Shown: positions 25,134 to 34,390 of the stretch, in pieces | Numbering within the stretch: the stretch's first letter is position 1 | Layout: every line of letters begins with the position of its first letter | Assembly (NCBI RefSeq): GCF_023701485.1 | Contig: NZ_JAMQBK010000073.1 | Coordinates: forward strand, 1 to 64,000 | Length of the DNA stretch: 64,000 nucleotides | Source: Aporhodopirellula aestuarii | GTDB taxonomy: Bacteria > Planctomycetota > Planctomycetia > Pirellulales > Pirellulaceae | Direction: 5' to 3' | Translations under genes and position numbers: made by a program | Notes under the pieces: model-generated | Database searches by the model: none | Seen by the model: the letters and a program-made list of their open reading frames with translations, nothing else | What the model was told of the DNA's origin: nothing

Positions 25134-25424
25134 TCAGTTGGGCTTAGGCGCAAGGAAGTCTTCCAACGCTTGGGCCGGAATGATCCGGCGTCGTCCCAAC
25201 TTGGTGCTCCGTATCTCGCCCGCGTCGATCGCTCGCCTGAGCGTCGAGAGTGAAACATCTAGACGCTCCGCAGCGCCCTGGAGCGAGTAAGCGAGCTTCT
25301 CCGAAGAAGGCTCTGACGGCGGAGGAGATTCCTCAACGCGGGGAACCGAGACGGGCGGTTTTCGCGGCGCGGGCGCGATCACGTATCTGGGCGGTGGCAT
25401 GGCACCGCTACTCATCTGAGACAT
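25134..25424 (-). CDS. Excisionase-like MerR/AlpA-type HTH protein
   Basis: 96 residues from the ATG at 25424 (GCAGAG upstream); longer in-frame starts reach 25610. A disordered Pro/Ser-rich N-terminus is followed by the compact winged-HTH block SLQGAAERLDVSLSTLRRA and GEIRSTKLGRRRIIPAQALE. This is the excisionase-family DNA-binding domain. It lies just upstream of the integrase gene on the same strand, so it probably directs excision or regulates the integrase. Confidence 0.8.
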   Translation of the reverse strand: MSQMSSGAMPPPRYVIAPAPRKPPVSVPRVEESPPPSEPSSEKLAYSLQGAAERLDVSLSTLRRAIDAGEIRSTKLGRRRIIPAQALEDFLAPKPN

Positions 25425-26023
25425 GGAAAGCATCTCTGCTCGGGATAGAAAGACGCGACGCAACATTGCGTTCAGGAGGATCGCATGCCGCCGTTGCGTC
25501 GGCTGCGTGCGATCGCTCTCGCGTTCTGATTCCTGAAGATTGAAGAGGCCGTATTGCACAATTCTTCCGAATTGCAACAACGTTTCTGGCGGGGCGAACG
25601 GCTCGTACACGCACCCGCGTCACGCCGCCCGTGACGCATTCATGTTCCCTTGAGCTCAACGGATTGCGCGAGCCATGTGCTTCCTGCTGGCGTACCCGCT
25701 TCGGTGGACACGCCTCGCATCGCAGCGACGCTTTCAAGTAGCTCGGTCTCTCCGAGACCGAGGCTGACGGGCGTTATCCGCTTTCGGAGCACCGGAGTGA
25801 CTCCGGTACGTGCGAAGCAAGAGTCCGGTACGTACCCGAGAAGGTGACGCGGTCCAGCAAAGAGGCCGATCGACTCCATTCCCGGAATCGGTCGAATGCG
25901 GCGTATGAGTTCCTAACGTGGATCTTGCACGTCGCGCTGCACCGCGTGCTCGTCGCGGTTGTTAGACAGGTCGTGCTCGGCCTGTCCCGTTGGCTCTTCT
26001 TTGGCGATTCTGTACGAAGCCGA
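25425..26023. other. Gene-free stretch with clustered palindromes
   Basis: No convincing gene. A palindrome cluster lies at 25742-25836: CTCGGTCTC with its complement (3-nt loop), ACCGGAG with its complement (3-nt loop), and GGTACGTACC. It resembles an intergenic repeat of the host rather than a promoter. Open frames crossing it have no ribosome-binding sites and no recognisable domains. Confidence 0.5.
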
Positions 26024-26662
26024 TCACTGCTGGAGGAGCGTCGCCTCGACATACCCCGCCGCGTCTTTGGGGGCGCTCACGGAGATTTTGATTGGGAGGT
26101 CGCGATCTACTAAGAAGTCCTTCAGCCTGCTCGCGATGGAACGGATCGAACTCGTCTTTGCATCCTCGCTGCCCCAAACCGCCAGCTTCACTTCGGCCAA
26201 GTCGACCTTCCACTTGTCCAACGCCTTGGGGTTCTTTGACCAAAGGTAATTGGCAAGTTGCAATTGTCGGGTCTTCCACCCCAGGTCGGCGAGTTGGTCA
26301 CTCCAAGGGGCAGAGTGTTGTGGGGCGCGTTCGAAATCTGCTGCGTCCCTGAGTTCGTGGACGATTTTGAGGAGTAACTCCTCGGGGTAAACCTCGTCGA
26401 TGGTTGCGTCCTCAATCCGATTGGACAACTCCTCCAATTTGCGTCGGCAAAGTGAGTGGTTGTCGCCCGACATCGCCCTTATCAGTTTTTTGAGATACGC
26501 CGAATCCTGCTTGGCGTCCTCTGATGTACTGAGCTTGGTTTTGCCCTCCTGAAATTCTTCCTCCCATTCCGCCAGATCTTGCAGGGCTTTGCGTCTGCGG
26601 GAGGTCTCTTTAGGGGGCTGACTCTTCGAGCTCTTGATTGCCTTCAACTGATTCTTACCCAT
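26024..26662 (-). CDS. Hypothetical helical protein on the integrase-side island
   Basis: 212 residues starting MGKNQLKAIKSSKSQPPKE. The first third is Lys/Glu-rich and likely coiled-coil (RKALQDLAEWEEEFQEGKTK). The middle contains LCRRKLEELSNRIEDATIDE. The C-terminus has a small beta-like segment (LPIKISVSAPKDAAGYVEA). No known family recognised. It sits between the excisionase-like gene and other small genes of unknown function on the same strand, as accessory cargo of integrative elements often does. Confidence 0.55.
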   Translation of the reverse strand: MGKNQLKAIKSSKSQPPKETSRRRKALQDLAEWEEEFQEGKTKLSTSEDAKQDSAYLKKLIRAMSGDNHSLCRRKLEELSNRIEDATIDEVYPEELLLKIVHELRDAADFERAPQHSAPWSDQLADLGWKTRQLQLANYLWSKNPKALDKWKVDLAEVKLAVWGSEDAKTSSIRSIASRLKDFLVDRDLPIKISVSAPKDAAGYVEATLLQQ

Positions 26663-26936
26663 CGATTTGCCTTCTGTTCGTTTTTCACTGTTCTCCGGTG
26701 TTTTTCACCGGGCTCAATCGCGCAAGAATCGAACCTAAGCCAAGAAAGCGATTCGCCCTACACGGGTTTGAGCGGAAAACGGGCGATTTCAGAATTTTTT
26801 TCGGAGGTGCGGGCGGCGAGCGTGAACGGTGAAAACAACGCGTTTCCCTCGTCCGCGACTCGCTCGGCCCCGATCCGGATCGTTGTTGGGGTTGGGAGGC
26901 ACGGCGTCTCGCCTTCGGCGGCTGAGTCGCTACTGA

Positions 26937-27464
26937 CTACTCGGTAGCGAGGCTGCTCTCGACGCCCCGTAGGAGCGAGCGGAGCAGCTCGGGAAGATGC
27001 CGGAGCAACGCGACCCGCACCGCAGGACGGCAATCACGCAGCGGCACGCATCGCTTGAACGCCGCCTCGTACGCCTCGTCGCCTTCCTGCCACTCCTGGT
27101 AGTCGTCTGAGGACCAGACGACGGCGGAACAGCCGTGGTCCGTTGTGATGGCGGCCTGCACGAATTCGAGGCACTCGGGTGGACCGTCCGGTCCGTAGAG
27201 CCGGCGGATCGAGACCGGCCCCATGGCGAATTGCCGGTGGCAGAGCCCGAGTCGGTGTGCCCGTTGGATCGCCCGATCGACCGCGTCGATGGCTCGGTCC
27301 GCCGTGTCGACCTGGTCCGAGATCCGGTAGCAGGCGGCGTCGAGCTTGTCGGCCAACGCAAGCAGTTGGTCGGCCGCTCCGACGCTCTTGGGCGACGCGG
27401 TCGCGGGGCCAGTGGCGTCGCAGATCATTTCACCCAGCAGGGGTGAGTAAAAACAGTGAGTCAT
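26937..27464 (-). CDS. Hypothetical protein, unknown
   Basis: 175 residues beginning MTHCFYSPLLGEMICDATGP. There is a helical segment LLALADKLDAACYRISDQVD, then a mixed alpha/beta part (QFAMGPVSIRRLYGPDGP, GCSAVVWSSDDYQEWQEG), and a helical C-terminus (RHLPELLRSLLRGVESSL). Its ATG overlaps the upstream TGA by 4 nt, so it is the last gene of a three-gene coupled unit. Function not recognised. Confidence 0.6.
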   Translation of the reverse strand: MTHCFYSPLLGEMICDATGPATASPKSVGAADQLLALADKLDAACYRISDQVDTADRAIDAVDRAIQRAHRLGLCHRQFAMGPVSIRRLYGPDGPPECLEFVQAAITTDHGCSAVVWSSDDYQEWQEGDEAYEAAFKRCVPLRDCRPAVRVALLRHLPELLRSLLRGVESSLATE

Positions 27465-27661
27465 GGTTTCTCCGATTCGTGGTTTGGTTGTTGAGTGTCT
27501 TCGTGGGTAAGTGCTTCCTTGGTTTCCCGAAGTCGTCTTCGGGCGGCGAGTCTCGCGATCAGTTCGATCAACTCATCGAACGGGGCCGAAGGTGACGTTG
27601 CGTCTTCCTGCGGATCGTCCTGACGGACTCTTCCGTCCTTCGCGTTGGGGTGCCGAGTCAT
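27461..27661 (-). CDS. Small acidic protein, unknown
   Basis: 66 residues from the ATG at 27661, which overlaps the previous TGA by 4 nt. It ends inside the start of the 175-aa gene, also by 4 nt. Sequence style: PFDELIELIARLAARRRLRE, with a hydrophilic tail. The frame is open further upstream to 27784 and would there encode a CPKCGS zinc-knuckle-like motif in the alternative frame of the gene before; which frame is used there is not certain. Confidence 0.5.
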   Translation of the reverse strand: MTRHPNAKDGRVRQDDPQEDATSPSAPFDELIELIARLAARRRLRETKEALTHEDTQQPNHESEKP

Positions 27662-27873
27662 CGTCGCACCCCGTGTTGTCGATCCACACTTCGGGCAGTC
27701 CTGCCCTTCAGTTTCGACCGCTGCCGGCGCAGTTCGCGTCGGCCGATTTTCAGCGGGGCATTCTTTGCCTGATACCACTGCCACCAGGGCGGCAGCGGAT
27801 TGAGACGGTGAGGCAACGCACCGTTCTGGTTCTGAGAACCGAATCGGCCAGTGGGCCGTGATCGGTTTGACAT
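27658..27873 (-). CDS. Small basic protein, unknown
   Basis: 71 residues from the ATG at 27873, with a near-perfect AGGAGG Shine-Dalgarno 6 nt upstream, the strongest of this block. The sequence is basic and aromatic (NPLPPWWQWYQAKNAPLKIG, RRELRRQRSKLKGR), suggesting nucleic-acid or membrane contact. First gene of a three-gene coupled unit. Function not recognised. Confidence 0.55.
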   Translation of the reverse strand: MSNRSRPTGRFGSQNQNGALPHRLNPLPPWWQWYQAKNAPLKIGRRELRRQRSKLKGRTARSVDRQHGVRR

Positions 27874-28436
27874 CGATTCCTCCTTGTGAATCATGGTCTC
27901 CGCGAAATCAACGAGAGACGTTGATCGCTTGTACTAGAAGTGTCCGTGTCCCCTTGCACGCGACTCGCGGTTCAGGCTGCAGCGGCAAGGCGGGACCGCA
28001 TTACCGCGTGTCGCGAAGAACAGGCTAGCTGTCGATCGGACGAGGGACGTTTCGGTGGATGGTGGCTAACCTTCTTTCAACTATACGTAGCGCAATTTCA
28101 GGATAAATTCAGCATCAGTTATGCATTGTCGATATCGCAGCGAGAGCGAGCATGCGTACTCATGTAGTATTCCACTTGTTGGAATCACGATGCCTGGGGG
28201 AGGAAGTGGTTTGTGTATCTCAACGTGCGGTTTTGTGATGCACACTGGAGCGTGTTCGAGAGACCGCAAACACGCTCGTGAATGGCTTCAATGCGTCTGA
28301 CGCTTTCGTGTTCGCAATAATATTGCTCGCATGTGTAGTTGCGCGGTTGAGTTACTTTCGGCGGACGAGTGACCAAACGTGTCACGGCAAGTGCTAAAAT
28401 TTTGGCTTTCCTTGATCTGTTCTCTCGCCAGCTGCT
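27874..28436. promoter_or_regulatory. Divergent intergenic region upstream of cas3
   Basis: No gene seen. An operator-like inverted repeat ATCAACG/CGTTGAT (27907-27925) lies 34 nt before the minus-strand start at 27873. Near cas3 there is a GTGAC...GTCAC repeat (28369-28385) followed by TAAAAT (28395-28400), which could serve as a -10 about 40 nt before the ATG. No good -35 is visible. The seed sequence of the guide-like RNA at 30796 was not found here. Confidence 0.35.
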
Positions 28437-30671
28437 ATGTCCCGCTACGCGCACAGCCTTCCCTGCAATCCTGATCGTGATTTATGGGAGCCAATCGAAA
28501 ATCATGAACAGGCGGTTGCTGCTCTTTCTGAAGGGTTTCTCAAACGCATTGATTCTGGGCTTGCTGCTTGGGGAGACCTGCTCGGCCGTTGGCATGACGT
28601 TGGCAAGTATAGCGACGAATTTCAAAACTACTTGGCTTGCGCCGGCGATGTTCACGGTTCAGAAGTTTCGGGCAAAGTCGATCATTCGACTGCTGGCGCT
28701 CAGCTCGCCATTGGTAGCCCTTCGCCTTTTGGGAAACTGATTGCTTATGCATTGGCAGGGCATCACACGGGTTTGCCCGATTGGGACGTCGCGACAGGGC
28801 GATCAGGATTGAAGCAAAGGCTCGAAAAACAGGTGCCGCGTTGGCAATCTGAAGCGACGAAGCACCTGGAATCCCTCAGGCTTCCGGCAACAATTCCTGT
28901 GCGACCGCCGGAAGCATATGAGACGTATTGTCGGCATCGTATCGCTTCGTTCCGAATCTGCTGTGTAATTCGTATGATGTTTTCCGCGTTGGTCGACGCT
29001 GACTTCTTGGCTACCGAAGCGTTTATGTCGCCGGAGCAGTCGGGAAATCGCCAGAGCGGTTCGGCGAGCATGGACGATTTGGCAGAAACGCTCGACGGGT
29101 ATCTGAACCGTCTTCGATCTGGCGCTAAGCCGTCGCCGGTCAATCAGATTCGCGATCAAGTCAGCGAAGCGTGTATTGACGCGGCTGAACTTGTCCCCGG
29201 ATTGTTTTCGCTCAACGTCCCCACCGGTGGCGGCAAAACGCTCTCGTCATTGCAATTCGCTCTGCGGCACTCCGTGCGTCACGGGCTGGATGGCGTTATC
29301 GTCGGCATCCCATTCACCAGCATTATCGAACAGAATGCGAAGGTGTATCGAGGTGTTTTCGAATCGCTCGGTGAGGGTGTGGTGCTCGAGCATCACAGCA
29401 ATACCGATCCGGAACAAGAGACCACTCAAAGTCGCCTTCAGTCGGAGAATTGGGACGCACCGGTGGTGATTACCACCAACAATCAGCTCTTTGAATCTTT
29501 GTTTGCGTGCCGCACCTCTCGCTGTCGCAAACTCCACCGGATTGCTCGGCGGGTCATCATCTTAGACGAAGTGCAATCGCTACCTGTCGAATTGTTGACG
29601 CCTACCTTGTTGGCTATTCGCGAATTGGTCGAGTCGTTCGGTTGCACTGTAGTGCTTTGCACAGCCACTCAGCCCGCACTGCAATGGAAAGGCGACTTTG
29701 CAATCGGTTTGCGTGGCATCCGCGACATCATTCCAACGTCTGCCAAACTGCATGACCGCTTGCGTCGGACGACTGTTCGTGCGATCGGCAAACTGAACGA
29801 TGAGGACCTCATTGCTCGGATCGAGGCCGAAAATCAGACCCTTTGCATCGTCAACACTCGGCCTCACGCGAGCAAACTGTTTGCCGCATTGGATGAGTCA
29901 GAAGCGAATTTCCACTTGAGTACCCGCATGTGCGCGGCCCACCGATTGGACGTACTCAATAGCCAGATTCGCCCGCGACTGGACAATGGAACGCCGTGTC
30001 GTGTCATTAGCACTCAGTTGATTGAAGCTGGCGTAGATGTCGACTTTCCGGTCGTGTTCCGCGATGCATGTGGAATTGATTCGTTAACGCAAGCTGCTGG
30101 ACGCTGCAACCGTGAAGGGCGCGCTGCCATTGGCAACGTGTACTATTTCCAGGGCGAGCGACGACCGCCACCGGGGACGCTGCGGATGTCGGCCGATCAT
30201 GGGCTGGAGATCGCTCGTCATTACGACGATTTGCTCAGTCCGGAAGCCATCGAAGCGTATTTTCGCATGCACTATTGGCAACAGAAAGATCGCTGGGATT
30301 TCCGCCAAGTGATGGACGCGATCGGTCGCGATCCAAGCCGAATGGAATTTCAGTTTCGTCAGATTGCCGATCGCTATCGCTTTATTGATGAGGAAGCCGA
30401 AACCCTGTATGTGCCGTGGGAGAAGGGGAAGCAGTTAATCCGCAGCTTAAGCGAATCGGACTATCCACCCGACCGAAAGCTGAGACGTCATTTGCAACGA
30501 TATTCGATCAACCTACGTCGTCATGAATTAGTGCAACTTGATGCCGCCGGCGCGTTGTTGTCGTTTCACGGTTACCACACGCTAACGCAGCGACATTTGT
30601 ACGATGACAAACTTGGCTTGATGCTCTTGAAAGCGGACGGCATTGTACCACCGGAGGACTACATGTGTTGA
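28437..30671 (+). CDS. cas3: Cas3 helicase-nuclease, type I-C
   Basis: 744 residues. The N-terminal HD nuclease domain has His53-Asp54 (RWHDVGKYSDEF) and a further GHH block (ALAGHHTGLPDW). The SF2 helicase domain has Walker A PTGGGKT near residue 262, a DEVQ box (VIILDEVQSLP) near 376, and motif VI QAAGRCNREGR near 551. Cas3 is recruited to Cascade bound to target DNA, and unwinds and degrades it. HD and helicase are fused in one chain, as in type I-C. It is first in the locus and is separated from cas5c by 335 nt that carry a second promoter and a guide-like RNA. Confidence 0.95.
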   Translation: MSRYAHSLPCNPDRDLWEPIENHEQAVAALSEGFLKRIDSGLAAWGDLLGRWHDVGKYSDEFQNYLACAGDVHGSEVSGKVDHSTAGAQLAIGSPSPFGKLIAYALAGHHTGLPDWDVATGRSGLKQRLEKQVPRWQSEATKHLESLRLPATIPVRPPEAYETYCRHRIASFRICCVIRMMFSALVDADFLATEAFMSPEQSGNRQSGSASMDDLAETLDGYLNRLRSGAKPSPVNQIRDQVSEACIDAAELVPGLFSLNVPTGGGKTLSSLQFALRHSVRHGLDGVIVGIPFTSIIEQNAKVYRGVFESLGEGVVLEHHSNTDPEQETTQSRLQSENWDAPVVITTNNQLFESLFACRTSRCRKLHRIARRVIILDEVQSLPVELLTPTLLAIRELVESFGCTVVLCTATQPALQWKGDFAIGLRGIRDIIPTSAKLHDRLRRTTVRAIGKLNDEDLIARIEAENQTLCIVNTRPHASKLFAALDESEANFHLSTRMCAAHRLDVLNSQIRPRLDNGTPCRVISTQLIEAGVDVDFPVVFRDACGIDSLTQAAGRCNREGRAAIGNVYYFQGERRPPPGTLRMSADHGLEIARHYDDLLSPEAIEAYFRMHYWQQKDRWDFRQVMDAIGRDPSRMEFQFRQIADRYRFIDEEAETLYVPWEKGKQLIRSLSESDYPPDRKLRRHLQRYSINLRRHELVQLDAAGALLSFHGYHTLTQRHLYDDKLGLMLLKADGIVPPEDYMC

Positions 30672-30739
30672 GGCATTGATCGGGCAAGAGATGAGATGGA
30701 TCTAGATTGGGCATCCACGCCCTTGCAGTTCATTGGAAA

Positions 30740-30825
30740 GCCGCAGCGGCAATGCCGCTGCGGCTATCGATCTTTCCTGACGTACAGAACTAACGCGTTT
30801 CAATCCACGCTGGTGACCCAGCGAC
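30740..30825 (-). ncRNA. Putative Cas-regulating guide RNA (CreR-like): solitary CRISPR repeat, pseudo-spacer and hairpin
   Basis: On the minus strand, 30825-30797 reads as a 29-nt CRISPR-like repeat. It starts GTCGC and ends GCGTGGATTGAAAC, identical to the array repeat in these parts, with a shorter re-paired stem (CGCTGG/CCAGCG). It is followed by about 32 nt of pseudo-spacer (30796-30765) and then a perfect 12-bp hairpin (30764-30740) and TTTCC. The first 11 spacer nt (GCGTTAGTTCT) match 30980-30970, inside the cas5c promoter, directly next to a TTC PAM at 30983-30981. A partial match with seed and PAM allows Cascade binding without cleavage. That is the logic of CreR RNAs known from other CRISPR types. 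No clear promoter for this RNA was found. Confidence 0.75.
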
Positions 30826-30945
30826 GTGGGATTCGGTTGCTCCCAACCAAAGAAAGGAAGCCGGTGCCACCAAAATGTGGAGGTCAGCCGGCTGCATTCT
30901 CGATGATGCGTTTAAGTCTCGCGACAAATTGTTTGGTTACAACCC

Positions 30946-30972
30946 TTGACACTGGGATTAGGTACATATAGA
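30946..30972 (+). promoter_or_regulatory. Promoter of the cas5c-8c-7c-4-1-2 operon
   Basis: A perfect TTGACA -35 at 30946-30951 is followed at 15-17 nt by TATAGA (30967-30972) or the overlapping TAGAAC. It lies 35 nt before the cas5c ATG. The guide-like RNA's 11-nt seed target overlaps the -10 and the expected start site. Confidence 0.65.
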
Positions 30973-30983
30973 ACTAACGCGAA
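30970..30983 (-). promoter_or_regulatory. Seed target and TTC PAM for the guide-like RNA
   Basis: Minus strand 5'-TTC-3' (30983-30981) is followed by GCGTTAGTTCT (30980-30970). The 11 nt equal the first 11 pseudo-spacer positions, and 4 of the following 6 positions also match. TTC is the established PAM of type I-C systems. At the guide locus itself the repeat supplies AAC instead, so the guide gene would not be a target. Confidence 0.75.
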
Positions 30984-31006
30984 GTTGCAAGTTACCAGGG
31001 GAACCG

Positions 31007-31678
31007 ATGGATTTATCAAAAAACCGCGTTGCTTTACGAATTTGGGGCATCCTTGCCTGTTTCACCCGGCCCGAGATGAAGGTCGAGCGTGTGTCTTATG
31101 ACGTGATCACACCTTCGGCGGCACGGGGGATACTGGAATCCATCTATTGGAAGCCGCAGATCGTTTGGGTGGTTGATCGCTTGCACGTTCTCAAACCGAT
31201 TCGCTTTACGAACATTCGTCGAAACGAACTCGGCAGCGTTGGGCCGTCCGAACGGTCGCTCAAACCGTACTTAAACGGTTCGAAAACCGAACCGCTGATG
31301 CAAGTCATCGAAGACGATCGGCAACAACGTGCCGCGACACTTTTGCAAGATGTCGAGTATGTGATCGAAGCACACTACGAAGTCCGAAATGGAAACGAGT
31401 CGCCACAAAAGCACTTTGAGATGTTCAAGCGACGTGCATCGAAAGGTCAGTGCTTCCAACAACCCTATCTCGGTTGCCGAGAATTCGTCGCGGATTTTGC
31501 GTGGCACGAAGGCGATAGGGCATCGGTGGATGAATCGTTAATTGGTATACATGATCTGGGGTTCATGCTGCACGACATCGACTTTGATAATCAGATGACA
31601 CCTCGCTTCTTTCGCGCGACCATGGTCGACGGCGTGATTGACGTTCCGCAGATTCAAAGTAACGAGGTGCGTTCATGA
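31007..31678 (+). CDS. cas5c: Cas5c (Cas5d), pre-crRNA-processing Cascade subunit
   Basis: 223 residues. In type I-C there is no Cas6; Cas5c cuts pre-crRNA at the repeat stem base and stays on the 5' handle. The N-terminal RAMP strand is [20 protein letters not shown]. It is followed by the characteristic [20 protein letters not shown] with the Tyr of the active-site region and by [13 protein letters not shown]. The C-terminus has FMLHDIDF and [15 protein letters not shown]. The start ATG follows AGGGG. The stop overlaps the cas8c ATG by 4 nt. Transcribed from the TTGACA promoter just upstream, which contains the putative guide target. Confidence 0.95.
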   Translation: MDLSKNRVALRIWGILACFTRPEMKVERVSYDVITPSAARGILESIYWKPQIVWVVDRLHVLKPIRFTNIRRNELGSVGPSERSLKPYLNGSKTEPLMQVIEDDRQQRAATLLQDVEYVIEAHYEVRNGNESPQKHFEMFKRRASKGQCFQQPYLGCREFVADFAWHEGDRASVDESLIGIHDLGFMLHDIDFDNQMTPRFFRATMVDGVIDVPQIQSNEVRS

Positions 31679-33411
31679 TTCTGCAACGTTTGTGTGAGTA
31701 CTACGACGTTATCGACGCGGACCCAGAAATCGAAATCGCTCAGCAAGGTTTTTCGCCGCAAAAAGTCACGTTTGAAATTGTACTCTCTCGCGATGGAAGT
31801 GTTGCCGCAATCAATGATCTGCGATCGATCGATGGAAAACGCAAGGTTCCGCGGTCACTTCAGTTGCCATTCGAAGGACGAACCAGCGGCGTCAAAGCAA
31901 TGTTTCTGTGGGACAAAGCGGAGTATCTACTGGGGTACCTGTCACCGGAACTTCGTGATCCGCCCAACGATGAAAGTGATTCAGATCGAAAGAAGCGACT
32001 GAAGAAAGTCGATCGCGTTTTGAAATGTTTCGAAGCATCGAAGAAAACGCACTTGGCGTTTGCAGATTCGATTGATGATGATGACTACGCTGTTCTCTGC
32101 CAATTCTATTCAGCTTGGGAACCGGAAAAGCTGCCAGTTGAGCAACGGACGTTGATTGACGAATTAGGAACGGGATTTGGCGTTTTTCGGATTGACGGCG
32201 AGCGAGACTTTTTGCACGAATCTAGCGAACTGCGTCGGTTTTGGTCGCACTACCAGGCGAACCGCGATAGTGATGAGATATCAGGAATTTGCTTGGTTAC
32301 TGGTGAGCGTACATCACTGGCTCGCTTGCACGGCAGTATAAAAGGGGTCCGCGACGCTCAATCTTCGGGTGCCTCGATTGTCTCGTTTAACAAATCGTCA
32401 TTCGAAAGCTTCGGCAAAACCCAAAGTTTCAATTCACCGGTCGGCGAACAGGCCGCGTTCAAATATGCCACTGCACTGAATCACTTGCTCGATCGCAAGA
32501 ACAGTCGGACCATCCAAGTCGGTGACGCGACGTGTGTATTCTGGTCCGAAGCGAAAGACCCAGTCGCCGAAGATGTCTTTTCGTTCGGGCTTGATCCCGG
32601 ACGGTTTGAAGACGATTCGCGGGCCGCCGCGATTGGTAATGTGCTCAGCCAAGCCGTGAACGGCAACGCCGTCTTGCCGGAACCCGGTGCCGCGTTCCAT
32701 GTACTCGGTTTGTCCCCGAACGCATCACGATTATCGATTCGGTTTTGGATTTCGGGCTCGGCGATCGAAATGGTCGGCCGTGTTGCCGAACATCAGCGAA
32801 GGCTTGAAATCGTTCGTAGCGGCAAGGATTCCGATTGGATTCCGCTGTGGATGATCCTCGCTCAAACGGCCCGAGAATCTAAAGAAGTGCCGCCGTTGTT
32901 GGGTGGTGCTTTACTTCGCAGTGTACTGACGGGCGGTCACTATCCCGAGGCTCTGCTCGCCGCGATCCTGCGTCGAATTCGCGCCGAACAGGAGATCCGG
33001 CACGTCAAGGCAGCCACGATCAAAGCGATATTGAACCATAACCATCAAAAGGAGATTTCCGTCATGCTCGACCCTGAACGTCCCGATCCGGCCTATCAAC
33101 TCGGGCGTCTGTTCGCGTGCCTCGAGAGAGCGCAAGAAGATGCCCTGCCCGGCCTCAATGCTACGATCAAAGACCGCTACTTCGGTGCGGCATCCGCCAC
33201 ACCTGGAACGGTGTTCCCTCGACTCATCCGAATGAACCAGCACCACATCGGTAAGCTCGAAGGCGGCAAGAAGGTCGTCGCCGAAAAACGAATCCAAGAA
33301 ATCATGGGACGACTGCATGACTTCCCGTCACATCTTGGCATCATCGACCAGGGTCTGTTTTCGATCGGTTATTACCACCAGCGGCAAGACTTCTTCACGA
33401 AGAAAGAATAA
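31675..33411 (+). CDS. cas8c: Cas8c (Csd1), large subunit of type I-C Cascade
   Basis: 578 residues, the usual Cas8c length. It starts [18 protein letters not shown] and contains [59 protein letters not shown] and the C-terminal [15 protein letters not shown], all typical of Csd1. It recognises the PAM and positions Cas3. The gene may also yield a small C-terminal subunit from an internal start, as reported for other type I-C systems; an ATG at 33064 ([20 protein letters not shown]) after AAAAGGAG would be a fitting internal start. Intact frame. Confidence 0.95.
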   Translation: MILQRLCEYYDVIDADPEIEIAQQGFSPQKVTFEIVLSRDGSVAAINDLRSIDGKRKVPRSLQLPFEGRTSGVKAMFLWDKAEYLLGYLSPELRDPPNDESDSDRKKRLKKVDRVLKCFEASKKTHLAFADSIDDDDYAVLCQFYSAWEPEKLPVEQRTLIDELGTGFGVFRIDGERDFLHESSELRRFWSHYQANRDSDEISGICLVTGERTSLARLHGSIKGVRDAQSSGASIVSFNKSSFESFGKTQSFNSPVGEQAAFKYATALNHLLDRKNSRTIQVGDATCVFWSEAKDPVAEDVFSFGLDPGRFEDDSRAAAIGNVLSQAVNGNAVLPEPGAAFHVLGLSPNASRLSIRFWISGSAIEMVGRVAEHQRRLEIVRSGKDSDWIPLWMILAQTARESKEVPPLLGGALLRSVLTGGHYPEALLAAILRRIRAEQEIRHVKAATIKAILNHNHQKEISVMLDPERPDPAYQLGRLFACLERAQEDALPGLNATIKDRYFGAASATPGTVFPRLIRMNQHHIGKLEGGKKVVAEKRIQEIMGRLHDFPSHLGIIDQGLFSIGYYHQRQDFFTKKE

Positions 33412-33481
33412 CCGACGGAAGCCACTCAGTAGTCTTTTGCACCCTTTACTCAATTTTGATTCAACTTTCCAAGGATTCATC

Positions 33482-34336
33482 ATGGACCACCGATACGATT
33501 TTGTTTTCTTGTTTGATGTCACTGACGGTAACCCCAACGGAGACCCGGACGCAGGCAACCTTCCACGTGTTGATCCCGAAACCGGACACGGGCTTGTTAC
33601 CGATGTTTGTTTGAAACGCAAAATCCGTAACTTCGTGGCCAATGTGAAGGACGAGACGCCACCATTTGAAATCTATGTAAAAGAACGTGCGGTGTTGAAC
33701 AACCAACACTCGCGAGCCTACGAAGCGTTGAAACTGGACGCGTCGAAGGCGAAACGCACTGAAGTTGATCAGTGTCGCGATTGGATGTGTCAAAATTTTT
33801 ATGACGTTCGTGCGTTCGGTGCGGTGATGAGTACCAAAGTCAATTGTGGCCAAGTCCGTGGTCCGGTTCAAATGGCATTCTCACGAAGCATTGACCCGAT
33901 CGTGTCGCTGGAACATTCAATTACGCGTTGCGCTGTTGCCACGGAGAAAGAGGCGGAAAAGCAAGACGGCGACAACCGAACGATGGGGCGGAAGTTTACG
34001 GTTCCTTATGGCCTGTATCGTTGCCACGGGTTCATCAATCCATTCTTCGCACGTCAAACTGGATTCGGCGAAGACGATTTGCAACTGTTTTGGAAGTCGC
34101 TTCAAAATATGTTCGAACTGGATCGTTCAGCCAGTCGTGGGCAGATGACGCCGCAAGCATTGGTCGTGTTTCAACACGACGACACCTTAGGCAACGCCCC
34201 GGCTCATCAGTTGCAAAAACGTGTCAGTGTTGTCCTAAGGGATGCCACAACGCCAGCACGTTCGAGCGATGACTATGACGTCCAGATCGACGAAGCCAAC
34301 CTACCCGCAGGGATCTCAATTCATCGGATGTTTTGA
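33482..34336 (+). CDS. cas7c: Cas7c (Csd2), backbone subunit of type I-C Cascade
   Basis: 284 residues from the ATG at 33482, preceded by AAGGA; the frame is open upstream to 33317 but that part overlaps cas8c. The diagnostic N-terminus is [20 protein letters not shown], followed by [33 protein letters not shown] and [14 protein letters not shown] are further Csd2 signatures. Multiple copies coat the crRNA. A gap of 70 nt separates it from cas8c. It is followed by the inserted gene pair rather than directly by cas4. Confidence 0.95.
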   Translation: MDHRYDFVFLFDVTDGNPNGDPDAGNLPRVDPETGHGLVTDVCLKRKIRNFVANVKDETPPFEIYVKERAVLNNQHSRAYEALKLDASKAKRTEVDQCRDWMCQNFYDVRAFGAVMSTKVNCGQVRGPVQMAFSRSIDPIVSLEHSITRCAVATEKEAEKQDGDNRTMGRKFTVPYGLYRCHGFINPFFARQTGFGEDDLQLFWKSLQNMFELDRSASRGQMTPQALVVFQHDDTLGNAPAHQLQKRVSVVLRDATTPARSSDDYDVQIDEANLPAGISIHRMF

Positions 34337-34390
34337 TTGATTTTGTTTGATCGAGACGCTTCAACGCGGTATTCAATCACTATGAGCGTC

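Noticed and set aside
28320-28436. Second target of the guide-like RNA upstream of cas3
   Set aside because: No TTC followed by the seed was found. GCGGTTGAGTT resembles the seed only weakly.
30696-30971. 91-codon frame between cas3 and cas5c as a possible CreT-type toxin
   Set aside because: It spans the hairpin, the orphan repeat and the promoter, has no good ribosome-binding site, and looks like a chance frame. A toxin gene in this gap is not supported.
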